A stretch of DNA of 7,100 nt from positions 1 through 7,100 of the forward strand of contig CAILMK010000053.1 of NCBI GenBank assembly GCA_903835275.1, in the 5' to 3' direction. Position numbers and translations under genes: made by a program. Origin of the DNA: an uncultured bacterium (GTDB taxonomy: Bacteria; Bacteroidota; Bacteroidia; CAILMK01). Of the stretch, positions 1 to 5,164 are shown one piece after another (within the stretch, counting starts at the first letter, position 1; every line of letters begins with the position of its first letter). The notes beneath the pieces are model-generated. The model saw only the letters and a list, made by a program, of their open reading frames with translations. It did not search any database and was not told the DNA's origin.

Positions 1-133
1 ATACGGAAACACATACACTTTTACCTTTATCCAATTCTATGCCAATCTACCGTTATTTTTAATAAATATTTATATTACAGCACTTTAACTGTAAATTTTG
101 GCTTCGATTGGTTTCGTTTTATCGATATATATC

Positions 134-154
134 ATCCTTCCAGGATGACAACTC
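134..154. repeat. Solo copy of dispersed repeat A
   Basis: These 21 bases are the exact reverse complement of 3374-3394, which is the outer part of the left inverted repeat around the GIY-YIG gene. A third, diverged copy is at 3764-3781 (15 of 18 identical, same orientation as this one). The core is itself a small hairpin (CATCCT, loop TCC, AGGATG). Homology stops abruptly on both sides of the 21 bases. It is most likely a member of a genome-wide dispersed repeat family; no gene is attached to this copy. Confidence 0.75.
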
Positions 155-174
155 AGATAGCTTAGTAAATCATC

Positions 175-202
175 GTGGACAGTGGACTGTCGACCGTGGA
201 CC
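175..202. repeat. Four tandem heptamers GTSGACN
   Basis: Four consecutive 7-base units are visible: GTGGACA, GTGGACT, GTCGACC and GTGGACC (consensus GTSGACN). They end exactly where the hairpin at the acyl-CoA dehydrogenase stop codon begins. On the minus strand they form the first 28 bases or so of the 3' untranslated region. Function is unknown. The array is too short and lacks spacers, so it is not a CRISPR. Confidence 0.7.
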
Positions 203-229
203 ATATTTTGAGCTTTAGCTCAAAATATG
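202..229. terminator. Hairpin enclosing the acyl-CoA dehydrogenase stop codon
   Basis: This is a perfect inverted repeat with 13-base arms (202-214 CATATTTTGAGCT and 217-229 AGCTCAAAATATG) around two bases. The realistic fold is a 12-bp stem with a 4-base loop. The minus-strand stop codon TAA (217-215) falls in the loop, so one arm is the last codons of the gene. No T-tract follows on the minus strand, so it is not a classical intrinsic terminator. It may instead protect the mRNA 3' end, or be part of the repeat cluster. The inverted repeat is certain; the function is inferred. Confidence 0.5.
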
Positions 230-1351
230 TCTTGCAATAACGATGCGCTGTACTTCTGATGTGCCTTCATAGATCTGTGTGATCTTGGCATCGCGCATCA
301 TACGTTCTACATGGTATTCGCGAACGTAGCCATATCCTCCGTGTACCTGTACTGCTTCAGTGGTTACCCACATAGCCGTTTCAGAGGAGAATACTTTCGC
401 CATGGCAGAAGCCAGTCCGTAATCGCCGTGCTGATCCTTGAGGTAGGCAGCCTTTAGGCAAAGCAAACGTGCCGCTTCAATGCGTGTAGCCATATCAGCG
501 AGTTTGAATTGTATAGCCTGGTGTTGAGATATTTCTTTTCCAAAGGCTTTTCTTTCCTTGGAATATTTAAGTGCTAATTCGTATGCGCCGGATGCGATTC
601 CCAATGCCTGGGATGCAATTCCTATGCGTCCGCCGTCAAGGGTTTTCATAGCGAACTTAAATCCAAATCCATCTTCACCGATGCGGTTTGCCTTTGGTAC
701 TTTCACATCCTGGAACATGATGGAATGCGTATCAGAAGAACGTATGCCCATTTTATCTTCTTTCTTACCAACGGTTACGCCATCCCAGCTTTTTTCAACG
801 ATGAAGGCATTGATACCGCGGTGTTTTTTTTCTACATCTGTTTGCGCAATTACAAGATAGACTCCGGCAGAATTACCATTGGTGATCCAGTTTTTGGTAC
901 CGTTTAAAAGGTAATAATCGCCTTTGTCTTCAGCTGTGGTACGTTGGGATGTGGCATCAGATCCTGCTTCCGGTTCGGAAAGAAGGAATGCGCCGATCAT
1001 TTCCCCGGTAGCAAGCTTGGTCAGGTATTTTTGTTTTTGGTCTTCATTCGCAAAGGTTTCAAGTCCCCAGCAAACGAGTGAATTATTCACTGACATGATC
1101 ACAGAGCAGGAAGCATCCACCTTGGAAATTTCTTCCATCGCGAGTACATAGGAAATAGTATCGAGTCCGCTGCCCCCGTATTTCGGGTCCACCATCATTC
1201 CGAGGAATCCAAGTTCACCCATTTTCTTAACATGGTCGGTAGGGAATTTCGCATTTGCATCGCGTTCGCAAACATCTTTCCATAGTTCCTGTGCGAAATC
1301 ACGCGCAGCCTGGCGTATCATTAAGTGCTCTTCAGTCAGTTGAAAATTCAT
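215..1351 (-). CDS. Acyl-CoA dehydrogenase (short/medium-chain type)
   Basis: FAD-dependent enzyme that introduces the alpha-beta double bond into acyl-CoA in beta-oxidation or branched-chain amino acid degradation, passing electrons to electron-transfer flavoprotein in the cytoplasm. At 378 residues it has the normal length of the family and is complete. The first family signature is at residues 124-132 (LSEPEAGSD). The flavin-binding stretch GTKNWITNG is at 151-159. The C-terminal signature begins at Q336 (QVHGGYGY), continues through RMMRDAKI and ends in IYEGTSEVQR. E362 aligns with the catalytic base of the butyryl/medium-chain subgroup. The start ATG is preceded on the minus strand by an A/T-rich leader and a TATTTTTG promoter element. 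It is transcribed divergently from the DUF4136 gene and has no pathway partner in the window, so the exact substrate (butyryl-, isovaleryl- or 2-methylacyl-CoA) cannot be named. The stop codon lies in the loop of a long hairpin. Confidence 0.97.
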   Translation of the reverse strand: MNFQLTEEHLMIRQAARDFAQELWKDVCERDANAKFPTDHVKKMGELGFLGMMVDPKYGGSGLDTISYVLAMEEISKVDASCSVIMSVNNSLVCWGLETFANEDQKQKYLTKLATGEMIGAFLLSEPEAGSDATSQRTTAEDKGDYYLLNGTKNWITNGNSAGVYLVIAQTDVEKKHRGINAFIVEKSWDGVTVGKKEDKMGIRSSDTHSIMFQDVKVPKANRIGEDGFGFKFAMKTLDGGRIGIASQALGIASGAYELALKYSKERKAFGKEISQHQAIQFKLADMATRIEAARLLCLKAAYLKDQHGDYGLASAMAKVFSSETAMWVTTEAVQVHGGYGYVREYHVERMMRDAKITQIYEGTSEVQRIVIARHILS

Positions 1352-1369
1352 TTTCTATAAAATTTGGCA

Positions 1370-1377
1370 CAAAAATA
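1370..1377 (-). promoter_or_regulatory. Putative -7 element of the acyl-CoA dehydrogenase gene
   Basis: Read on the minus strand this is TATTTTTG, matching the Bacteroidota -7 consensus TAnnTTTG. It ends 18 bases before the ATG, giving a 5' leader of roughly a dozen bases. I see no convincing TTG at the usual -33 distance, so this is a moderate call. Confidence 0.45.
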
Positions 1378-1537
1378 AGCCTTTCCGAGTAGAAAGTAAG
1401 GATGAAGCCAGCGTTGAAATCAAAAATAACAGTACTTATTCACTAATAGTGGATTGAAAATATCTAAAGCTATGTTAGAAATACTGGACAAAGGGATGAA
1501 ATATTGTAGAGAGTAATTTATAACCGTTCAAAAAGAC

Positions 1538-2140
1538 ATGATTATGAAGTACTTAAGCATTATTCTATTCGCCGTTATTCTTTTACCATCCTGCCAAAGC
1601 TATCATATCTATGCTGACAAGGCCAAGGATGTTGATTTCGCGACTTATAAGACTTACGCCTGGCTGCCGGATGTAGATACCGGACACGGTAAATTACTCA
1701 TGGATAATGAGATCCTGCGCACTAATATTCATAAGGCAGTAAATAGTGAATTACCAAGGCACGGTTTAACCCTTGATACCCTGCATCCTCAAGTTCTGGT
1801 TATTGTCCATACCCGTTTTGAGAATAGGGAGGAAATTGTAAGGAGTCCCTTGTACAGCAGCTATCCTTACTATTATACAGGGGTTTATATAGGCCCCTGG
1901 TATCCATATTACTGGGGAGGGTACAATACCATATCATCCATTAATGGTTACGATATCCAGCAAGTGGATTTTACCCAGGGAAGCATAGTTGTGGATATTG
2001 TAGACAGCAAAACCAGGAAACTTTTATGGCGGGGTTGGACGGAAGAGGATTTTTATAAACCTGCCGATTTTGATCAAACCGTCAATGGAAAAGTACGTTC
2101 GATTTTCCGTAAGTACCCTATTAAATCCAAAAATGATTAA
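1538..2140 (+). CDS. DUF4136-type lipoprotein
   Basis: Likely an envelope-anchored lipoprotein of the DUF4136 family, whose molecular function is not known. Residues 4-18 form a short basic/hydrophobic signal ending in LLPSC, so C19 is the probable lipidated cysteine; proline at -2 is slightly unusual for a lipobox. The family hallmarks are an N-terminal DFATYKTYAWLP stretch (33-44) and a C-terminal block GSIVVDIVDS...LLWRGW (148-167). A Tyr/Pro/Gly/Trp-rich segment at about 105-128 separates them. At 200 residues the length is normal for the family. Two starts are possible, at 1538 and two codons later at 1544; the second gives the more typical Met-Lys signal start. It appears monocistronic: the divergent acyl-CoA dehydrogenase lies upstream and a palindromic GC-rich element lies downstream. 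No clear TAnnTTTG promoter was found in the 186 bases upstream. Confidence 0.85.
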   Translation: MIMKYLSIILFAVILLPSCQSYHIYADKAKDVDFATYKTYAWLPDVDTGHGKLLMDNEILRTNIHKAVNSELPRHGLTLDTLHPQVLVIVHTRFENREEIVRSPLYSSYPYYYTGVYIGPWYPYYWGGYNTISSINGYDIQQVDFTQGSIVVDIVDSKTRKLLWRGWTEEDFYKPADFDQTVNGKVRSIFRKYPIKSKND

Positions 2141-2154
2141 TTTACTTAATGGAA

Positions 2155-2250
2155 CCTGCCCCCTGACCCCCTGAAGGGGGAAGCGCTCCGTGCAATTAGT
2201 ACTAAAGGGAAAGTTCCCTTTAGGGTTCGCCGCGGCGAATAGGGGTTATA
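2155..2250. repeat. REP-like GC-rich palindromic element
   Basis: A cluster of nested inverted repeats in an otherwise AT-rich gap. An exact tandem CCCCCTGA-CCCCCTGA (2159-2174) runs into GGGGG, forming a CCCCC/GGGGG hairpin (2167-2171 and 2176-2180). A perfect 9-bp stem CTAAAGGGA / TCCCTTTAG is at 2202-2210 and 2215-2223, with loop AAGT. A perfect 14-base palindrome TTCGCCGCGGCGAA is at 2226-2239. The left end and the reverse complement of the right end (AACCCCTA...CCCTAAAGGGAA) resemble each other, so the whole may be one large imperfect palindrome with the CG-rich palindrome inserted in its right arm. It lies 15 bases after the DUF4136 stop codon and could serve as an mRNA end structure. 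Confidence 0.6.
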
Positions 2251-2283
2251 AGTCGGAAAAACTGAAAGAGTTCTTTCACACAA

Positions 2284-2339
2284 ATAAATCCTAAATCTTA
2301 AATAAGACATCTTAGCCGAATAAATCCCAAATCCCTTAA
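2284..2339. repeat. Imperfect direct repeat ATAAATCCYAAATCYY
   Basis: ATAAATCCTAAATCTTA (2284-2300) recurs as ATAAATCCCAAATCCCTTA beginning at 2320, a 36-base period, just upstream of the pssA promoter element. It may be simple-sequence drift or an operator. The evidence is only the similarity. Confidence 0.35.
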
Positions 2340-2344
2340 CTTTG
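2337..2344 (+). promoter_or_regulatory. -7 promoter element TAACTTTG of pssA-purS
   Basis: TAACTTTG is a full match to TAnnTTTG and ends only four bases before the GTG start of pssA. With the usual few bases between this element and the transcription start, the mRNA would begin at or next to the start codon. No good TTG was seen at the -33 distance. Confidence 0.55.
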
Positions 2345-2348
2345 AACC

Positions 2349-3113
2349 GTGGTACGAGTAGAAAAATACCTTCCCAACCTGATGACCTTTGGCAATATGT
2401 TTTGCGGGTTCTATGGTATTATTGTCTGTTTCAGCGGTGACCTTACCACCGGGGCATTCATGATTTTCCTGGGCGCCATATTTGATCTTTTTGACGGCAT
2501 GGCAGCACGGCTGGTGAAACATAGTTCTCCAATTGGTGCTGAATTGGATTCGCTGGCGGATCTGACCACCTTCGGAATATTGCCGGCTGTTATTGTGCAT
2601 ATATTGTTATTGCATTCTCATCAGAACTGGTTGTTTGAATATGGTTTCCGTGGTTATCCCATCGTTAGCTTTCTTCCGTTCCTGATTGTTGCAGGCGCAG
2701 GTTACAGGCTTGCAAAATTCAATGTGGATACCACCCAGAAGAATTCCTTTGTCGGTTTGCCTTCTCCATCCAATGGGATTTTCTTTGCAAGCCTTCCGCT
2801 TATCATGGCGAACGGCACCTTCCTTTTAGGTGATACTTCCTTTTATCTTTTTGATCTGGTCACAAATGCATGGGTATTAATTATCCTCACTTGTCTGCTT
2901 AGCTGGTTAATGGTATCTCCTATTCGGTTATTCTCTTTTAAATTGAAATCATTCAAGTGGCAGGAAAGCAAGATCATTTATATTTTCCTTGCACTGGATA
3001 TTCTTCTTTTAATCTTCCTGCAATGGGCAGCAATTCCGGTTATTATTTTATTGTATATAATTTTATCACTTATCAGTAAGCCTAAAGTAAATGAAGTTCA
3101 AAGCACAAATTGA
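2349..3113 (+). CDS. pssA: CDP-diacylglycerol-serine O-phosphatidyltransferase
   Basis: Integral membrane enzyme that transfers phosphatidyl from CDP-diacylglycerol to L-serine, giving phosphatidylserine, the precursor of phosphatidylethanolamine. The CDP-alcohol phosphotransferase signature is complete: D46-x2-D49-G50-x2-A53-R54 ... G63-x3-D67-x3-D71, with the metal and CDP-binding aspartates present. The N-terminal YLPNLMTFGNMFCGF block and the following LADLTTFG are typical of Bacteroidota PssA. About six hydrophobic membrane segments follow; the tail (about 205-246) is strongly hydrophobic. An in-frame TGA at 2343-2345 precedes the GTG at 2349. The next in-frame Met (residue 12) would cut into the conserved N-terminal block, so the GTG start is effectively forced. 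The 3' end overlaps purS by 23 bp, implying co-transcription. Phosphatidylglycerol-type activities use the same fold, but the overall pattern favours serine. Confidence 0.92.
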   Translation: MVRVEKYLPNLMTFGNMFCGFYGIIVCFSGDLTTGAFMIFLGAIFDLFDGMAARLVKHSSPIGAELDSLADLTTFGILPAVIVHILLLHSHQNWLFEYGFRGYPIVSFLPFLIVAGAGYRLAKFNVDTTQKNSFVGLPSPSNGIFFASLPLIMANGTFLLGDTSFYLFDLVTNAWVLIILTCLLSWLMVSPIRLFSFKLKSFKWQESKIIYIFLALDILLLIFLQWAAIPVIILLYIILSLISKPKVNEVQSTN

Positions 3114-3345
3114 TATCATGCCCATGGAGGAACTATTGGATCCCCAGGGAAAAGTTGTAACCCAGAGCCTGCACAAACTTGGTTTGGGAGATATAGATAA
3201 CGTACGCATTGGTAAGCACATCAACCTTTTTGTAGATGCTTCTGATGAAAGCCAGGCGCACAAGGCAGTGGATGAAGCATGCACGAAATTGCTCGCCAAC
3301 CTGATCATGGAGAGTTATAGTTTCAGTGTAGAGCAGGTATCTTAA
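3091..3345 (+). CDS. purS: Phosphoribosylformylglycinamidine synthase subunit PurS
   Basis: Small subunit of the three-part FGAM synthase (PurS, PurQ, small PurL), the fourth step of de novo purine synthesis in the cytoplasm. PurS helps channel glutaminase-derived ammonia from PurQ to PurL. The 84-residue length is normal. Characteristic blocks are LLDPQGKVV (residues 16-24), the LGLGDIDNVRIGKHI stretch (30-44) and the CTKLLANLIMESYSF end (69-83). The start ATG lies 23 bp inside the end of pssA in another frame, so translation is probably coupled. PurQ and PurL are not nearby, so in this genome the complex is encoded at dispersed loci, and the pairing with a phospholipid gene is not explained by function. 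Repeat A begins about 30 bases after its stop. Confidence 0.92.
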   Translation: MKFKAQIDIMPMEELLDPQGKVVTQSLHKLGLGDIDNVRIGKHINLFVDASDESQAHKAVDEACTKLLANLIMESYSFSVEQVS

Positions 3346-3375
3346 AGGAATCACTCTTCAAATTGACTCCAGAGA

Positions 3376-3415
3376 GTTGTCATCCTGGAAGGATCTTACC
3401 GGTGTTACAGTAGAA
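3376..3415 (+). repeat. Left inverted repeat of the GIY-YIG cassette (repeat A)
   Basis: Starting GTTGTCATCCTGGAAGGATC, this 40-base stretch matches the reverse complement of 3743-3782 at 31 of 40 positions without gaps. Its outer 19 bases are within the exact 21-base match to 134-154. The core ATCCT-GGA-AGGAT is a mini-hairpin. Confidence 0.75.
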
Positions 3416-3457
3416 TCTTGAAAATAGAACATGCCGAGGCTGGAACATAACTACTAA

Positions 3458-3727
3458 GTGTATATCACTTCGAATCCAAGGAGAACGGTTATATATACAG
3501 GTGTCACAAATAATGTTATTGTCAGGATTGGGCAGCATTATGATAACAGAGGGAAAGCAGAAACTTTCGCAGGAAAATATTATTGCTACGAGCTTGTTTA
3601 TTATGAATACTTCCAGGATATAAAGCAAGCAATAGCAAGGGAGAAGGAAATAAAATTAATGACCAGGCAAAAAAAAATGGATCTGATCAAGTCTGTAAAT
3701 CCTAAATTGCATACGATAAAACTTTAG
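3458..3727 (+). CDS. GIY-YIG endonuclease domain protein, N-terminally interrupted
   Basis: Small stand-alone GIY-YIG (UvrC N-terminal / YhbQ-like) nuclease-fold protein of 89 residues; its biological role is unknown. Visible motif elements are Y2-I3 (GIY equivalent), Y13-T14-G15 (YIG equivalent), R23 and H27, the FAGKYYCYELVYYEYF strand region (38-52), and AIAREKEIK (58-66), which carries the conserved glutamate E62. The only usable start here is GTG at 3458, directly after an in-frame TAA (3455-3457). Upstream of that TAA, ATG at 3431 opens the same frame with MPRLEHNY, which reads smoothly into VYITSNP as family members do. The original start was therefore probably 3431, with a nonsense mutation in codon 9. 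The gene may be a recent pseudogene or be rescued from the GTG. An A9 tract (3669-3677) is another weak point. It is the only gene of a unit flanked by inverted repeats. Confidence 0.7.
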   Translation: MYITSNPRRTVIYTGVTNNVIVRIGQHYDNRGKAETFAGKYYCYELVYYEYFQDIKQAIAREKEIKLMTRQKKMDLIKSVNPKLHTIKL

Positions 3728-3736
3728 GCTTTTTTT
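3701..3736 (+). terminator. Weak terminator at the end of the GIY-YIG gene
   Basis: CCTAAA (3701-3706) pairs with TTTAGG (3723-3728) across a 16-base loop and is followed by CTTTTTTT (3729-3736). The stem is short and overlaps the stop codon, so termination is likely weak. Confidence 0.35.
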
Positions 3737-3742
3737 ATTGGC

Positions 3743-3782
3743 TTCTTCTTTAGCACCGGGTAGTTCCTTTCAGGACGACAAG
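3743..3782 (-). repeat. Right inverted repeat of the GIY-YIG cassette (repeat A)
   Basis: Its reverse complement begins CTTGTCGTCCTGAAAGGAAC and matches the left repeat (3376-3415) at 31 of 40 positions. The best-conserved parts are the outer TTGTC-TCCTG-AAGGA and the inner CCGGTG. It ends 26 bases before the M28 start codon, so it occupies the region where that gene's promoter would be expected. Confidence 0.7.
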
Positions 3783-3808
3783 CAATTAAGAATGTATTCT
3801 AAGATACT

Positions 3809-5089
3809 ATGAAAAAAGAAAGCAAAAAATATTACCTCCTTGTAATATGTCTTTTCTTTTTCTCTAATTTTTCCTATTCCCAAAATCTTCCTTTTGTAAA
3901 AAAGCAAATTGATACCCTTTGCTCTCCATACTTCGGAGGCAGAGGCTATGTGGATAGCGGGGCCTACCGCGCATCCAATTACCTGGCGGCCTATTTCAAA
4001 AAATCAGGGTTAAAAACATTCCCACTTGCGGAAGATTATTTTCAGGGATTCAAAATGCCTGTTAATACATTTCCCGGAAAAATTTCTTTCAGCATAGATG
4101 GTAAATTATTAAAATCCGGAACGGATTATCTCGTGGATCCTTCCTCTGCAGGCATCAGTCAGACTACTTTGCAAGTAGTACGCGCAGATAAAAATTTCTT
4201 TGAAAATTACCGTAATGAAATAGACCATTTGCGTGGCGAAAAATACGCGCTTATTATTGATGCGGATGAAATAGAATCCTATAAAGGGCCCACTCTTGCG
4301 CACAAGATAAATATGCTTCATCCCACACTTGTAGTGGAGCTGCATTCAGGAAAACTGATATGGAGTGTGTCTCGCACAAAATTAAAGAAGGCCTATATAT
4401 GGATGAAAAAAGATCTTTGGCCGGCGGATGCAAAAACGGTTACGGTAGATCTAGATGAAAAATTTTATAAACGTTATCCGGTTCGTAATATCATTGGTTA
4501 TGTAGAAGGATCAAAACATCCGGATTCATTTTTATTTCTTACCGCACACTACGATCATTTAGGCAGAATGGGAAAAGATGTTTATTTCCCCGGTGCTAAT
4601 GATAATGCATCCGGAACTGCAATGGTGATGGATGCCATCCAGTATTTTTCCAAACCTGAAAATAAACCTGAATATTCCATTTGTTTCGTGCTCTTTACAG
4701 GGGAGGAGGCAGGACTCGTTGGATCCAAACACTATACTGAAAAGCCAATTTTTCCATTGGATAAAATAAAATTCCTGGTTAACCTCGATCTTATGTCCAA
4801 CGGACAGGACGGAATGATGGTAGTGAATGGATCTGTATTTCCTGAATATTTTGACAAGTTGAAAAAGATCAATACTGATCAGCATTATCTGAAGGAAATA
4901 AAGAAGCGTGGCAAGGCAGCCAACAGTGATCATTATTATTTTTCAGAGCATAATGTGAATGCACTCTTCTTTTATCTTTTAGGAGAATATCCCTGGTATC
5001 ATGATGTAAACGATAAACCCGGCAAGCCCAGCTTTGCCGGCTACGATGGAGCGTTTAAGCTTATTGTAGATTTCATGAAGGGTATGTAA
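3809..5089 (+). CDS. Secreted M28-family zinc aminopeptidase/carboxypeptidase
   Basis: Exported metallopeptidase of family M28, probably removing terminal residues from peptides in the periplasm or outside the cell. It starts with a Sec signal (KKESKK, then the hydrophobic run YYLLVICLFFF, probable cleavage after SYS near residue 24). The catalytic domain occupies about 225-426. Its two-zinc ligands and catalytic residues are H247 (AHYDHLG), D265 (GANDNASGTA), E299/E300 (FTGEEAGL), D327 (NLDLMS) and H398 (YHDVNDKP); the supporting SDHYYF is at 373-378. Residues about 85-225 form a non-catalytic insert that may be a diverged protease-associated (PA) domain. The length (426) is normal for such enzymes, and no type IX secretion tail is apparent. 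Its stop codon touches the outer end of the GxxExxY cassette repeat, and its upstream region is occupied by repeat A, so it sits between the two cassettes. Substrate preference cannot be read from the sequence. Confidence 0.92.
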   Translation: MKKESKKYYLLVICLFFFSNFSYSQNLPFVKKQIDTLCSPYFGGRGYVDSGAYRASNYLAAYFKKSGLKTFPLAEDYFQGFKMPVNTFPGKISFSIDGKLLKSGTDYLVDPSSAGISQTTLQVVRADKNFFENYRNEIDHLRGEKYALIIDADEIESYKGPTLAHKINMLHPTLVVELHSGKLIWSVSRTKLKKAYIWMKKDLWPADAKTVTVDLDEKFYKRYPVRNIIGYVEGSKHPDSFLFLTAHYDHLGRMGKDVYFPGANDNASGTAMVMDAIQYFSKPENKPEYSICFVLFTGEEAGLVGSKHYTEKPIFPLDKIKFLVNLDLMSNGQDGMMVVNGSVFPEYFDKLKKINTDQHYLKEIKKRGKAANSDHYYFSEHNVNALFFYLLGEYPWYHDVNDKPGKPSFAGYDGAFKLIVDFMKGM

Positions 5090-5129
5090 ATCACGGATTA
5101 AACGGATTGCTCTGAAAACACTGATTTTT
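5089..5129 (-). repeat. Left inverted repeat of the GxxExxY cassette (repeat B)
   Basis: Its reverse complement matches 5575-5615 at 33 of 41 positions with no gaps; the outermost 11 bases (AATCCGTGATT) are identical. It starts on the last base of the M28 stop codon, so there is no spacer between that gene and the repeat. Confidence 0.75.
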
Positions 5130-5134
5130 AAATG

Positions 5135-5142
5135 TATTTTTG
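5135..5142 (+). promoter_or_regulatory. Putative -7 element of the GxxExxY gene
   Basis: TATTTTTG fits TAnnTTTG and lies 22 bases before the ATG, just inside the left inverted repeat. The nearest upstream TTG (5107-5109) is 25 bases away, longer than usual. If real, the cassette carries its own promoter. Confidence 0.4.
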
Positions 5143-5164
5143 CTCTGAATAATGATTTCTAAAT

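Larger units (their letters stand above)
3376..3782. mobile_element. Candidate GIY-YIG cassette between inverted repeats
   Basis: A unit of about 407 bases: a 40-base repeat, a single GIY-YIG gene, a weak hairpin plus T-tract, and the repeat again in inverted orientation. A solo copy of the repeat is at 134-154. No target-site duplication was recognised beside the repeats and no transposase is present. Mobility is therefore inferred from architecture only; it could be non-autonomous, dependent on its own nuclease, or simply a gene that attracted repeats. Confidence 0.4.

Noticed and set aside
60..130. Promoter or coding sequence in the first AT-rich bases
   Set aside because: TAAATTTTG has the wrong internal spacing for the -7 consensus, and no supported frame runs through the stretch.
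175..202. CRISPR-like array
   Set aside because: Units are 7 bases, contiguous and without spacers; no cas genes.
558..1151. Plus-strand open frames inside the acyl-CoA dehydrogenase region
   Set aside because: They are antisense to a clearly conserved gene and show no family-like composition or start signals.
1504..1521. Promoter for the DUF4136 gene (TTG followed by TAATTTAT)
   Set aside because: The spacing is far too short and the second element lacks the TTTG end.
3066..3628. Minus-strand open frames across purS and the GIY-YIG gene
   Set aside because: They overlap conserved plus-strand genes and carry no promoter or family signal.
3366..3790. Target-site duplication around the GIY-YIG cassette
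   Set aside because: The bases just outside the two repeats do not show a convincing direct duplication.
4109..4933. Minus-strand open frames inside the M28 gene
   Set aside because: They are antisense to conserved catalytic blocks and have no recognisable protein features.
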